A stretch of DNA of 64,000 nt from Leptospira ainazelensis (GTDB lineage Bacteria; Spirochaetota; Leptospiria; Leptospirales; Leptospiraceae), in the NCBI RefSeq assembly GCF_016918785.1, contig NZ_JAFFPT010000071.1:62001-126000 (forward strand). The letters are read 5' to 3'. Of the stretch, positions 24,394 to 43,880 are shown in pieces. Each line of letters starts with the position of its first letter. Position 1 is the stretch's first letter. The notes under the pieces were generated by a model that was not told the origin of the DNA, ran no database searches, and saw only the letters and a program-made list of their open reading frames with translations. The translations under genes and the position numbers were made by a program.

Positions 24394-26156
24394 ATGAATC
24401 ATCCTGAATCCTTGATCCTTTCCTGGACAAAAGATCCATTCTCCTCCGCAGCTCGCAAAGAAGCAACGGCCGCTCTTGAAAAATTCAAAAAGGGAGAATC
24501 GGGTCTCGAAGTCGAAGCATTTTCAGTTCCTCTTGAATTCGGGACAGGAGGAATGCGAGGTCGTCTCGGAAACGGAATCGGAAGAATGAACGAATATACG
24601 GTCGGTCGCGCAGCCCTCGGCTTCGTCGGTTATCTCGCAAAGAAAAACAAAAAGGCATCCATCGTAATCGCCTACGATTCCAGAAGAAGGTCCCAAGAAT
24701 TTGCCGAAGTCACTGCGGGAATCGCCGCTTCCTTGGGTGTGAAGGTAGTTCTTTTTAAGGAAGTAACTCCGACCCCTCTTCTTTCCTATGCGATCCGTTA
24801 TTACAAAGCAAGCGGCGGCGTGGTTATCACGGCCTCCCATAACCCTCCCGATTACAACGGATTTAAGGCCTATCTCGCCGACGGAGGACAACTCGTTCCT
24901 CCCGATGACAAAAAGATCATTTCTCAGATCGAATCCATAAACGATTGGAATCAAGTCTCCATTCTTTCTCCAAAGGACGCGGCTTACAAAAAGTTCGTAA
25001 AACCTGCGGGCAAGGATTGTTTTACCTCCTACAAAAAGGAACTCGCAAAGGCGGGAATTCTTTCTCCTAACTTAAAAACAAAGGATCGTTCCTCTTTGAA
25101 GGTCGTCTATTCTCCGTTACACGGAACAGGCGGAAAATCGATGAAGGAACTTCTCAACGGTTTCGGCTACAAAAACGTATTCTTAGTCCCCGAGCAGAAA
25201 GATCCGGACGGTGAATTTCCTACCGTAAAGTTTCCCAATCCGGAAGAACCGGAAGCGATGGAACTTTCCCGTAAATTCGCAATCTCCAAAGACGCTCACG
25301 CTTTTATCGCGACCGACCCCGACGCGGATCGTCTCGGAATCGGAGTTAAAAACGGCAAAGGGAATTACGTCCTCCTCAACGGAAATCAGATCGGTTCGAT
25401 CATGGCGGCCTATCTCTGTGAACGTTATGCGGCATCTAAAAAGAAAAAGAAAAAAGCAGTTCTTGTCAAAACGATCGTCACAACGGATCTGCAGGAAATC
25501 ATCGCGAAAAAAAACAAGGTAAAATATAAGAACGTCCTTACCGGTTTTAAATTCATCGCGCAGGTGATGGCAAAACTCGACAAAAGCAAAACCGATTTCT
25601 TTTTATTCGGAGGGGAAGAATCCTTCGGTTATCTTCCGGTTTCTTTTGTGAGAGACAAGGACTCTCTTTCCTCGGCGCTCCTTCTTCTCGAAATTCTTAC
25701 CGAAAAAAAAGATCTTCTCGCCTATATGGATGAGATTTATCTTCGGTACGGCCTCTTCCAAGAAAGTCTCAAATCCCTGACCTTGGAAGGAAGCGCTGGA
25801 AAGGAAAAGATCCAAAAATCTTTGGAATCGCTGAAAACGAGCGATCTTTTGGGAAAACGGATTCACCAAAGAAAAATCGTTGGTATTCTGGATTACAAAA
25901 CGCAGACTGCAAAAGGAAGCGCTTCTAAATCCGCGTTTTCCGGTTGTCCATCCTCGGACGTAATCCAAGTGATTCTCGAAGACAACGCGAAACTTACCAT
26001 TCGACCTTCCGGCACGGAACCTAAGATCAAGATCTATTCTTCCTTTCAAAGTTTGATCGCTCCGAAAACCAAGGAAGAGATTCAAACACTAACGGACGGT
26101 CTTCTTTCCGAGATCCAGGCCTCCGAAGAAATATTTTTAAAATTGGCAGGGCTTAC

Positions 26157-26160
<4 letters not shown>
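24394..26160 (+). CDS. Phosphoglucomutase/phosphomannomutase
   Basis: Alpha-D-phosphohexomutase of 588 residues, interconverting hexose 1- and 6-phosphates for sugar nucleotide and glycogen metabolism. The phosphoserine is S148 in [15 protein letters not shown], the metal loop is [10 protein letters not shown], the sugar loop is GGEESFGYL, and the phosphate loop is [12 protein letters not shown] near the end. The size and the extended form fit the PGM2-like subgroup. Its stop overlaps the next start (ATGA, 26157-26160). No ribosome-binding site is obvious before ATG 24394. Confidence 0.93.
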
Positions 26161-28471
<2,311 letters not shown>

Positions 28472-28483
28472 AAAGAGGTTAAG

Positions 28484-29590
<1,107 letters not shown>

Positions 29591-29682
29591 CGAAACCGAC
29601 AGTAAATTCCCGATAGAAACTGACGAGTGTTAAAGTACGTGATCTAAAGAAACCCCTCTCCCAAACTGGAAAAACCAGATTC

Positions 29683-30329
29683 ATGAAACCGAATTTCGCT
29701 CAAAAACCAAAGGTCAAGATCTGCGGAATCCGAGATCTTGAAATCGCAAAAATTTGCAAAGAAGAAGGCGCCGATTTTGTCGGCCTTAATTTCGCCCCTT
29801 CCAGCCCGAGAAAGATAGAGATCGCGACTGCAAAAGACATCATTCAATTCTATCGGACCCAAAAGGATTCACCGAAAATCGTATTACTCTTTTACAAAAA
29901 TTCTCCCGAAGAAATTCGATCGATTCGAAACATGCTTACGCACGATTACGTTCAGTGGGTTTGGGACGATCCGGCGCTTGCGTCCATCTATCGAATCGAA
30001 CTTCTCGGAGAAAACCAGATCTGCTCGTATCGTGTCGACAAACAAATTGTAGACGAGGATTTGAATTCCGTTCCGGGAGAATTTTTGATCCTGGATAGTT
30101 ACTCCAAAGGCGTGGGCGGAGGAACCGGAGAAAGTTTTAACTGGGACTTCGTGTCTCAAATCACAAGAAAGTTTCTACTCGCCGGAGGTCTCAATCCGGA
30201 AAACGTAGCCTCGGCGATTGAAAGAGTAAAACCTTTCGGAGTCGACGTCGCAAGCGGAGTGGAATCTTCACCCGGGCAAAAAGACCCGCAAAAAATAATC
30301 GATTTTATCAGGAACGCAAAGTCAGTCTT

Positions 30330-30333
<4 letters not shown>
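29683..30333 (+). CDS. trpF: Phosphoribosylanthranilate isomerase
   Basis: TrpF carries out the Amadori rearrangement in tryptophan synthesis. The TIM-barrel protein of 216 residues has the catalytic cysteine in KVKICGI, the aspartate motif LILDSYSKGVGGG, the phosphate loop LLAGGLNPENV and DVASGVE. It stands apart from other trp genes and its stop overlaps the mutS start by 4 bases. Confidence 0.94.
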
Positions 30334-32858
<2,525 letters not shown>

Positions 32859-32876
<18 letters not shown>

Positions 32877-33740
32877 CAAAACGTCCATCGGCGCAAAATC
32901 GACCCAGTTGGTGATCAGCTTTTTCAAACCGTCTTTTGCGTGAAAACCGATTCCGATCCCGGCTTCGTTTAACATAAGAGCGTCGTTAGCTCCGTCCCCG
33001 ACCGCAACAACTTGCGAAGAATCGATTTTTTCCCGATCCCGAATTTCTTTTAAGAATTTACACTTCTTGATCTTGTCCACGATCTCTCCTGAGACAAAGC
33101 CGGTAAGAACTCCATTCTCTTTTTCTAATACGTTTGCACGGACTTCTCCGATTCTATGTTCCTTTTGAAACGTCTCGAGGATGTCCGTAAAACCGCCAGA
33201 AAAAACTGCAGTTCTACTTTCTTTTTCATTAAGACCGAGAAGAAGTTTTTCTACTCCGACATTCAGAGTAAGATTTGGATACAATTCTTCGAAAATCGAA
33301 GTCGGAAGTCCTTTGAGATAAAGACATCTTTTTTTGAGCGCTTCGTGAAAGTCCAGATTTCCTTCCATCGCTTCCTTTGTGACGGAAGCCACCTGATCGT
33401 AAACTCCCGCAAGCCTGGCGAGTTCGTCGATCACTTCCTGTTGGATGAGAGTGGAGTCCATATCGAAAGCGAACAAACTTTTCTTTTTAGAATCGAGCAA
33501 GCGATCCACTTGCAAAAGATCCGAATTCTTTTTTGCAAATTTTTCTCGAAGTTCCATAAGCTCTTTCGGTTCGAGTTTTTTCGAAATTTTCCATTCGATA
33601 CAATTCCAAGACCCGGTCGTTCGAATCCTTGCGGACGATAAAGATAAATTGTCATCTTGGGATAGGAAGTCAAAACTCCCAGTTTCTAAAAGGAGTTCTT
33701 TACGAATTTCTTCCGGATTTTGAGTGAGAATTAAGAGCAA
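32859..33740 (-). CDS. serB: Phosphoserine phosphatase
   Basis: SerB makes serine from phosphoserine. The HAD motifs are complete: AFDMDSTLIQQE (nucleophile D), VFSGGFTD and VVAVGDGANDALML. The N-terminal 90 residues look like a small regulatory ACT-like part. The frame begins with TTG 33740, 13 bases after the GDSL stop, without a visible ribosome-binding site. At 293 residues it fits the family. It is in a leftward run with the GDSL lipoprotein. Confidence 0.92.
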
Positions 33741-33753
33741 GGTGATACAACTA

Positions 33754-34497
33754 TTACAGATACGGTGTCAGAAGCGGTTTTAATTTTTGGACCCAGATTT
33801 TATACGCGTTTTCATTCAGATGGATCTTATCTTTTTCGAGCCAAAATTCGCGTCTCAAAGCCGGTCTTTCTTTTTCTCGGAGCCACTGCCAATTGTCCAG
33901 GAATACGGCGTTCTTATATCCTTGGGATATCGAGATCCAAGTCAGATTGAGCACGGGAGATACGTTGTTGATACTTTGTGTTCGAACCGGAGGAATTCCA
34001 AGTATGATCACTTTTAGATTTGGATCTTTTTGGTAGATTTTTTCTAAAATTTTTGCAAGATTCGTTTCAATGTCGTTCAAACACTTTCCCTGAATCAGAT
34101 CGTTGCCGCCGATTTCCAAAACGATAACCTTTGGATTTAAGGAAAGAACGTCCTCTTCGATACGTTGCAAAAGGAGTTCCGTGAGGTCGCCGCCGATTCC
34201 TCGATTGAGAGCTCCGGGAAATTCTTTCGCCATCAGATCGCTCGGAAACAATTGAATCAAAGAATTTCCGACAAATACTATATTGGCGGTTTCGATCCTC
34301 TGGTTTTCCTCGCGATAAATTCCGCGCATCGTGTTCCAGAGAGTATAGTATTGTTGGAATTTTTCGGAGGATCGGTAACCGGCTCCAGACCAACATTCGA
34401 AGTCAGAACTGGAGTAGTCTGTGTATGATTTTTTAATCAGAACTGAACAGGAAACAAAAACAAAAAGCAAAGAAAAAGTAAAGAGAAACCTGATCAA
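33754..34497 (-). CDS. SGNH/GDSL-hydrolase lipoprotein
   Basis: An exported, lipid-anchored esterase of 247 residues. The signal peptide ends at a lipobox (FVSC, C17). The SGNH blocks are present: VGNSLIQLFP (nucleophile Ser), NRGIGGDL (Gly), EIGGNDL (Asn) and KIHLNENAY (Asp, His). The start is TTG 34497. Possible substrates are acyl groups on lipids or surface sugars. It lies 7 bases after the small 58-residue gene, suggesting co-transcription. Confidence 0.85.
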   Translation of the reverse strand: MIRFLFTFSLLFVFVSCSVLIKKSYTDYSSSDFECWSGAGYRSSEKFQQYYTLWNTMRGIYREENQRIETANIVFVGNSLIQLFPSDLMAKEFPGALNRGIGGDLTELLLQRIEEDVLSLNPKVIVLEIGGNDLIQGKCLNDIETNLAKILEKIYQKDPNLKVIILGIPPVRTQSINNVSPVLNLTWISISQGYKNAVFLDNWQWLREKERPALRREFWLEKDKIHLNENAYKIWVQKLKPLLTPYL

Positions 34498-34504
34498 AGA
34501 TCTA

Positions 34505-34681
34505 TCACTGTTCCTGTGGCTCTTTCATATGAAAACGTTTGTGCCAATCTGCAATCTGAGCTTGGAGATAATCTTCAGAATCACAAATTCTAAACTCGAT
34601 CGGATTGTTGGAAGCAGTATCAATCAGCTTAGCTTCTATGTAACCGTTCTTCAGTTTATTGATTTCTATTTTATATTTCAT
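34505..34681 (-). CDS. 58-residue uncharacterised protein
   Basis: ATG 34681 to TGA 34505 gives 58 residues, starting MKYKIEINKLKNGYIEAKL and ending RFHMKEPQEQ. It has GGAG about nine bases before the start and a mixed helix/strand composition typical of a small soluble protein, with no signal peptide. It lies 7 bases before the GDSL gene. Its length escapes common ORF cut-offs. The function is unknown. Confidence 0.65.
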   Translation of the reverse strand: MKYKIEINKLKNGYIEAKLIDTASNNPIEFRICDSEDYLQAQIADWHKRFHMKEPQEQ

Positions 34682-35067
34682 CCATTAACTCCAGTAATGC
34701 CAGATTTTTAGATGGATTCAGGCTTTCAAACCGATTCTAAAAAAAATGAACTTACTCTTTCCAATTTTTTTTAAAAAGAATAATCTCGAACTCCGACATT
34801 TCCAAATCATTTTTCAAATTTTTGACTTCAGTTTTTTTCAACAACAAAGCGCATAACGTATTCTTGTCTTATAAAACTAAAATTTCTATTTAGCTTCGTG
34901 CAAAAGTGATATTTCTCTCGAAAAATCTCTTTCACTACTTGGATCGCCAAATTTGGGGAGGGTACTTAACAATCCACACTGTCTTCAGACTCAATTTAAC
35001 AAAAAAAAGTTGCGAGGAAAGCTTAAAAAATGCCGGAAACCCCTTTTTTTAGAGGTTTTAAAAGCCC
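34682..35067. other. AT-rich intergenic region
   Basis: About 386 bases separate the small gene from bioB. The stretch is more AT-rich than its neighbours. It holds a possible promoter for the leftward small gene and a weak bioB terminator (35025-35059), and otherwise no gene or RNA was recognised. A 36-residue frame in it has no ribosome-binding site. Confidence 0.6.
35025..35059 (-). terminator. Possible terminator of the bioB operon
   Basis: On the minus strand a hairpin arm AAACCTC (35059-35053) pairs with GGGGTTT (35043-35037), with one G-U pair and a nine-base loop, followed seven bases on by TTTTTT (35030-35025). The stem is short and the T run is displaced, so it is weak. Confidence 0.4.
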
Positions 35068-36132
<1,065 letters not shown>

Positions 36133-36171
36133 TCTTCAGACAGATTCGAGGGTGGGAGTTTTCTTGAAAAG

Positions 36172-37473
36172 TCATTTCCCTGAATAAATTTCGGCTAAGG
36201 TCTCGCGTATAACCCGAAAAATCTTTTCCAAAGAATCGTCCGAGATTCCATAAGGAGGAGCGATATAGACCACGTTTCCAAGAGGTCTTAGAACCACACC
36301 TTTCTCAAGAAACTTTTTTTTCAGAACTTTGTTTCCAGGATACGTATAGCCGCTTTGTTCACCGACCTCCAATTCTAAAACTCCGACGGCTCCCAGAACT
36401 CGAACGTCGCGGATCAAATCTGCAAATTCTTTCCGAACGGTTTCAAGTCCTTTTTTCAACTTCACTTCAAGTAAGGCCACTTGGTCCAAACGATTTTCTT
36501 CGTACATCAGTTTTGTGGAAGCGAGCGCGGCCGCACAGGCAATAGGATTTCCGGTCATTGTATGTCCGTGATAAAACGCCTTTTCCGGTTCAGGAATTAC
36601 AAAAATTGAATGTATCTTTTTCGAAACCAGAGTCGCCGCGATCGGAGCCGCTCCGCCGCTAAGTCCCTTTGCCGTCGCGATGAGATCGGGTTTTATTTTT
36701 GCCCTTTGATACGCAAAGAAGAATCCGGTTCTTCCGAAACCGGTAAAGACCTCGTCGACCAAAAGAAGGGCTCCATATTCTTTAGAAATTCTTTCCAGAC
36801 GTTGTAAAACCTCTTCTTTGTAAAAGATCATTCCTCCGGATCCGAGAATCAAAGGTTCGATGACGATTCCGGCGACACGTTTCGGATTTTTTTTAAAAAA
36901 GGTTTCGATAGCATCCGCACATTCCGTTTTGCAAGAATCCGGTTTTTTTCCCACCGGACAAAAGCTACAATTCGGACTCGTAAATTCCTGAGTCGGAAAA
37001 AATAAACCTGCAAAAACCCGATTAAAGACGGAATCCCCTCCCACGCTCATCGTCCCGATCGTATCTCCGTGATACGAAACATTCCATTTTAGGAATATGT
37101 TTCTTTCGGATTCTCCCTGATTTTGAAAATACTGATACGCGAGTTTGATCATAATCTCGACCGCAGTCGATCCGTTATCTGAATAAAGAACTTTGTGGAA
37201 CAATCCTTCCGTGATTTTGAGAAGTTCACTCGCGAGATTTTCGGCGGGATCATGAGTAAAACCCGCGAGTAAAACGTGATCGAGACGATCGAGTTGATCC
37301 TTCATCGCTTGGATGATTTTGGGATGATTGTGTCCGTGGATACTGACCCACCAGGACGAAACCGCGTCGACATAGGAATTTCCTGCTTCGTCATAGAGAA
37401 ATTCCTTTTCCGCTCTTACGATTTTGAGCGGGATTTCAGGTTCATATTGAAGAGTAAAAGGATACCAGATCAT
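36172..37473 (-). CDS. bioA: Adenosylmethionine-8-amino-7-oxononanoate aminotransferase
   Basis: BioA makes 7,8-diaminopelargonate with SAM as amino donor. Class III aminotransferase, 433 residues: start [25 protein letters not shown], the cofactor aspartate in [13 protein letters not shown], and the catalytic lysine in [11 protein letters not shown]. Its start overlaps the bioD stop (ATGA). It contains a middle stretch with four cysteines ([17 protein letters not shown]), which may bind a metal; this is unusual for the family as I know it. Confidence 0.95.
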   Translation of the reverse strand: MIWYPFTLQYEPEIPLKIVRAEKEFLYDEAGNSYVDAVSSWWVSIHGHNHPKIIQAMKDQLDRLDHVLLAGFTHDPAENLASELLKITEGLFHKVLYSDNGSTAVEIMIKLAYQYFQNQGESERNIFLKWNVSYHGDTIGTMSVGGDSVFNRVFAGLFFPTQEFTSPNCSFCPVGKKPDSCKTECADAIETFFKKNPKRVAGIVIEPLILGSGGMIFYKEEVLQRLERISKEYGALLLVDEVFTGFGRTGFFFAYQRAKIKPDLIATAKGLSGGAAPIAATLVSKKIHSIFVIPEPEKAFYHGHTMTGNPIACAAALASTKLMYEENRLDQVALLEVKLKKGLETVRKEFADLIRDVRVLGAVGVLELEVGEQSGYTYPGNKVLKKKFLEKGVVLRPLGNVVYIAPPYGISDDSLEKIFRVIRETLAEIYSGK

Positions 37474-38135
37474 AAAATCGCATCCCTCAAAATAAAATCA
37501 GGATCAAATCTTTGTCCGCATTCTTTCTGAAACTGTTCTCGGCTCATTCTTTCCTTAGAGTTTAAAAAGAAAAATCCTAATAGCGGAACCCCGCTCCATT
37601 CTAAGATCGTTCTTATATTGTCTTCGGTTGTCTTATCGGGAGTTCCTATAAAGTAAATTCCTTTGAGATCTATTTTTCGATTTTGAATCGCTTCCAAAGA
37701 AAGTAGAGTGTGATTGATCGAACCCAAAGAAACGGGCGCGGTTAAGATCAAAGGAATTTCGGATTGCCGAATGACTTCGATCGCCAGAGTCTTTCGAGTC
37801 AATGGAACCAAAAGACCGCCGGCTCCTTCCACTACGAGATTCTCTTCTCGGATGCTAAAAAGATGTCTCGCCAATTCGTCGGTATCGATTTCAATTCCTT
37901 CGAGTTCTGAGGCGTAATGAGGAGAACCCGCAAAAGCAAAGGAATAATAATTTTTTAAAAATCTGCTTTCATGCAGACCGCTGAGATACATCACAGAGGC
38001 GCGATCGCTGTCGTCTCCGGTCTGAATCGGTTTGAAATACTTGAGTCCCAGAGATTCTCCATATTTCGTAAGAATCAAAGAACTCAAGAGCGTTTTTCCC
38101 ACATCCGTCCCCGTTGCTGAAATAAAAACCGACAT
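37470..38135 (-). CDS. bioD: Dethiobiotin synthetase
   Basis: BioD closes the ureido ring with ATP and CO2. The 221 residues start with the P-loop [15 protein letters not shown] and have [11 protein letters not shown]. Its ATG shares a base with the bioF stop and its end overlaps bioA, so bioFDA are translated as one unit. Confidence 0.95.
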   Translation of the reverse strand: MSVFISATGTDVGKTLLSSLILTKYGESLGLKYFKPIQTGDDSDRASVMYLSGLHESRFLKNYYSFAFAGSPHYASELEGIEIDTDELARHLFSIREENLVVEGAGGLLVPLTRKTLAIEVIRQSEIPLILTAPVSLGSINHTLLSLEAIQNRKIDLKGIYFIGTPDKTTEDNIRTILEWSGVPLLGFFFLNSKERMSREQFQKECGQRFDPDFILRDAIL

Positions 38136-39259
38136 CAGAAAACCGGCAACAGTGAAATCAATTTTTCTAATGCAGAATCGGTTGTATCGGAATGAACACA
38201 GATTCTCAACCGAGGAGCGGACACGGTCGGCGGTCGAATCGCCTTTACGTAAAGACCGTTTTCTCTACAACGAGCTGCGACGTCTAATACCGATTCTTCC
38301 GAAGGAAAAAGAATCGGAATGATCTGGGATTCCGAATTTGTCATCGGATAATTTTTGGTTTGGATCAATGCGCGGAGGCGGTTTGACTTTTGAAAAAGAT
38401 TCTCCCTTTCCCGATCCATCGTTTTTAAAAGCCCGATCGAAGTCGGAATGGCGTGTGCGATCGAGGGCATAGGCGCCGTGGAAAAAATAAACGTCCTCAT
38501 CTTGTTGATCAAAAACTCTCTTCCGATTTTCGAAGTTCCGATCCAAGCCCCTTCTAACCCGAGGGCCTTTCCGCTCGTATAAGTGATAAAATCGACCTCG
38601 TGGATTCTATCTTTTCCGAGAACTTGTGCGACTCTTCCGCAACCCTGCTTTCCAAAAACTCCGATGGAATGTGCGTCATCGAGAACGAGGATCGCCTCGT
38701 ATTTGTTTTTTAAAAAAACAAGATCTTCAATCGGAGCCAAATCACCATCCATGCTAAAAACTGTTTCCGAAACGATGATCCTTTCCTTCAACCTCGACTT
38801 GCGGAGCAATTCTTCCAGATGATCTAAGTTTAGATGTTTGTAATATGTTTTTTCGGCTCCGGAAAGACGAACACCGTCCAAAATCGAAGCGTGATTGAGA
38901 CGGTCCGTAAAGATCTCGGTCTTTGCGTTGGCTATACACGAAAGAAGCCCGAGATTGGCCGCGTAACCGTTTGCCACAAACAAGGAGCTTTGAGTTCCGG
39001 TCCATTCGGAAACGGCCGTTTCGACCCGATCAAAACTTTCCCTATGACCGCTGACCAAACGAGAAGCGCCGGAACCGGCTCCATAGAGGTCCAAACCTTC
39101 TTTTAGACTTGCGATCAGTTTTGGATGTTTTGTGAGGGAGAGATAATCGTTGGAAGAGAAATCGACCCCAAAAGGAACTTCCAGGGTGCGATATAAGAAA
39201 TCCTTTTTTAAGGATTCCAGAACGCCAGAGGCTTTCTGAATGAATGTGGATGGATTCAG
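38135..39259 (-). CDS. bioF: 8-amino-7-oxononanoate synthase, probable CTG start
   Basis: BioF condenses pimeloyl-ACP or -CoA with alanine in the first committed biotin step. The catalytic lysine is in [14 protein letters not shown] and [10 protein letters not shown] binds PLP. The usual N-terminal motif [15 protein letters not shown] lies upstream of the first TTG (39094), so that start is too late. In this frame no ATG, GTG or TTG occurs between a TAA inside mdh and 39094. CTG 39259 has AGAGG about 10 bases before it and gives 374 residues, the normal length. The CTG lies in a hairpin (39227-39274). A later CTG at 39220 is less likely. Confidence 0.85.
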   Translation of the reverse strand: MNPSTFIQKASGVLESLKKDFLYRTLEVPFGVDFSSNDYLSLTKHPKLIASLKEGLDLYGAGSGASRLVSGHRESFDRVETAVSEWTGTQSSLFVANGYAANLGLLSCIANAKTEIFTDRLNHASILDGVRLSGAEKTYYKHLNLDHLEELLRKSRLKERIIVSETVFSMDGDLAPIEDLVFLKNKYEAILVLDDAHSIGVFGKQGCGRVAQVLGKDRIHEVDFITYTSGKALGLEGAWIGTSKIGREFLINKMRTFIFSTAPMPSIAHAIPTSIGLLKTMDRERENLFQKSNRLRALIQTKNYPMTNSESQIIPILFPSEESVLDVAARCRENGLYVKAIRPPTVSAPRLRICVHSDTTDSALEKLISLLPVF

Positions 39260-39274
39260 ATTCTGAAAGCCTCT
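39227..39274 (-). promoter_or_regulatory. Hairpin over the bioF start, after mdh
   Basis: AGAGGCTTTC (39227-39236) pairs perfectly with GAAAGCCTCT (39265-39274); inside, TGAAT (39237-39241) pairs with ATTCA (39254-39258), leaving a 12-base loop and a six-base bulge. The bioF CTG (39259-39257) and its Shine-Dalgarno sequence lie in the paired part. No T run follows, so it is not a normal terminator; it may control bioF translation. Confidence 0.6.
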
Positions 39275-39285
39275 TCGACTAAAGT

Positions 39286-40266
<981 letters not shown>

Positions 40267-40293
40267 ATTTGGCCGACTCCTAAGTTTTTAATT

Positions 40294-41340
<1,047 letters not shown>

Positions 41341-41480
41341 GGAAATATTTCCCCCGATGGTCTCATAGAATCGAGACTTGGTTTCCCTACTAGCCAGGTT
41401 AGAAACCTCCGATAAGCTGGCAAACGATAAATTCGGAAGGTTCCCCTCGAAGGATTGAAATCCAATCCGGATGGACCCGA
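41341..41480 (-). other. Structured leader upstream of the dsbA-like gene
   Basis: The 140 bases before the start contain several inverted repeats on the transcript: AGGTT-TCT-AACCT, the pair GGTTTC and GAAACC that competes with it, and GGATTG with CAATCC. They do not match a riboswitch that I know. This may be a 5' leader with folding, or chance. Confidence 0.25.
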
Positions 41481-41621
41481 GCTTCCGTTTTTGAGCAAAT
41501 TTGGGTATGCAAGGAAAATTTTTCGAAAAAACCCTAAAGTGAATCTCCTATTACCGATATTGAACATAGAGACTTTCTTTCGCAAAAAAGCGAACAGAGA
41601 TCCAAAAGGAGGTACGGGTTT

Positions 41622-41924
41622 ATGAATGTAACTGGAATGACGATCCAACCTTTTTCGTTTTCCTGGGCCCAGCCTGTAAAAGAAGGAAACAAAGAACCGA
41701 TCATCCTGGAAAAAGAATCGAATCCAAACTCGTTTCCGGCGCCAAATACCGAAAAGAATGAAATCAAACCCGAAGAACTCGTAATGAAACCTTCTCCGGT
41801 TTCCTTTGAAGAAAGAATGAATCAGGTGATCAGTCCGGAGCAGATGAAAAATCTGCTCTCTATGATGGTTCGTTCCAGAATGAGCGACGATTCGTCCGTT
41901 CACAAAATCGATGTAAGACGATAG
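41622..41924 (+). CDS. 100-residue uncharacterised protein
   Basis: The protein is proline and glutamate rich in its first half, ending with a short helix-like segment (EERMNQVISPEQMKNLL). It has no signal peptide or membrane segment. AGGAGG lies close before ATG 41622, a strong translation signal, so it is a real gene. The next gene starts 7 bases later. No family was recognised. Confidence 0.6.
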   Translation: MNVTGMTIQPFSFSWAQPVKEGNKEPIILEKESNPNSFPAPNTEKNEIKPEELVMKPSPVSFEERMNQVISPEQMKNLLSMMVRSRMSDDSSVHKIDVRR

Positions 41925-41931
41925 AGGGATT

Positions 41932-42587
<656 letters not shown>

Positions 42588-42591
<4 letters not shown>

Positions 42592-43553
42592 GGAATCTTA
42601 ATATTCTTTTCGGATTCCGAAATTCCGTTTTCTTCCACTTTTAGGGAAAGAATCTGACAACCGAAATGAGTCAGGTCGCAAAACTCCGCGACTTTCTCTT
42701 TCAAAATCTGTTCTACCCTGCCCGCTTTTTTACGTTCGCAAAAAAGAAGAACCGAAGGCCCGCTTCCCGAAAGGGAATATCCGATAAGATTCTTCTTGAT
42801 TTTTTCCAAAAGAGGATTGAGTTCGAATTCGGAATGCATTCGATACGGAGTGTGAACCCGATCCTCCAAAGCCAACTTCAACAATTCCATATTTCCTGAA
42901 TCCAAAAATTCCATCCAGGTTGCAACCCGACTCATGTTAAAAATTACGTCTTCCGTGGTGTAACTTCCCGGCAACGTTTTACGCGATTGATGAGTCGAGG
43001 TTTCCAAATCCGGAACGAGCAAAAAACAACGAACTCGTTTAGGAAATTTCTTTTTTACAAACTCCAATCGTTCTCCGTTAAAATAGGCAAAGACAAATCC
43101 GCCTAAATAAGCGGGGATCGTATTGTCGGGATGACCTTCTATCTGAGCGAGGTGAAATAAAAATTCGTTTTCATTCGGAAGCGGAATCTCCGGATAAAAA
43201 TTTTTGTGAGCAAATCTGGCCGCACAAACTCCCGCCACAGCCGCGCTTGCGCTCGAGCCTAAACCGCCCTTCATCGGAAGACGCAAATCCATAATGAGAG
43301 AATAAGGAACCAATTTTTGTCCCGAAAGAAATCTCTGAAAATAGGACCGATACGAGGAAATGACAAGGTCTTCGTCCGGATCAAAAGGAAGGACTTCCAT
43401 CCCCTTGACGGAAGTATGAAATTCTCCATCCGAAAAAAAACGAAATTGGAACCGATTGTAGATTCGAAACGCGAGACCAAAAAGATCAAAGCCGGGTCCT
43501 AAATTCGCGGAGGTTCCCGGAACGGTAATGGAATACTGTCGGATCGATGTCAT
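42588..43553 (-). CDS. thrB: Homoserine kinase
   Basis: ThrB phosphorylates homoserine in threonine synthesis. The GHMP kinase motif MKGGLGSSASAAVAG is at about residues 93-107, SANLGPGFDLFGLAF near the start and GSGPSVLLF near the end. The 321 residues fit. A 327-base gap separates it from the divergent symporter. It stands alone, with no thrA or thrC in view. Confidence 0.9.
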
Positions 43554-43880
43554 GTTTGCAAAACCATCTGATTCCGATTTTGAACCCGCTTTGGACGATG
43601 TAAACCGACGCCAGGAAGGAACCGAATCGTAAAAATTAGGACCACGATTTCTCTCTAAATCAAATCGTCATTTGCTTTTTCCGTTTTAGAATTTCGGATT
43701 TTGAGAATTCAACTTTTATAGAAAAAAACGATCGATCGAATTTTAGTTTCGAACGGATTGGAATTCAGTTTTTTAAGTCTTTTGATTAAAAAACAGCTTG
43801 GTCCAAGGAAAGAAATACGGAAAACAATTCTTTGCGAAAAAGAGTTTTCCGCGTAAAACAAGAGTGAATTCTGCCTGATT
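43554..43880. other. Divergent control region, thrB and symporter
   Basis: 327 bases with promoters for both genes expected. The one distinct element is the hairpin at 43818-43851. No gene is seen here. Confidence 0.6.
43818..43851 (+). promoter_or_regulatory. Hairpin in the symporter leader
   Basis: CGGAAAAC (43818-43825) pairs with GTTTTCCG (43844-43851), and inside it TCTTT (43829-43833) with AAAGA (43839-43843) around a five-base loop, with only a three-base bulge. It ends 29 bases before ATG 43881. It has no T run, so a role in mRNA control is more likely than termination. Confidence 0.5.

Noticed and set aside
34748..34858. A 36-residue plus-strand frame in the AT-rich gap
   Set aside because: No ribosome-binding site and very T-rich low-complexity coding.
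38135..39094. bioF taken from the internal TTG 39094 as a short 319-residue form
   Set aside because: It would remove the conserved N-terminal motif; the upstream sequence clearly continues the family.
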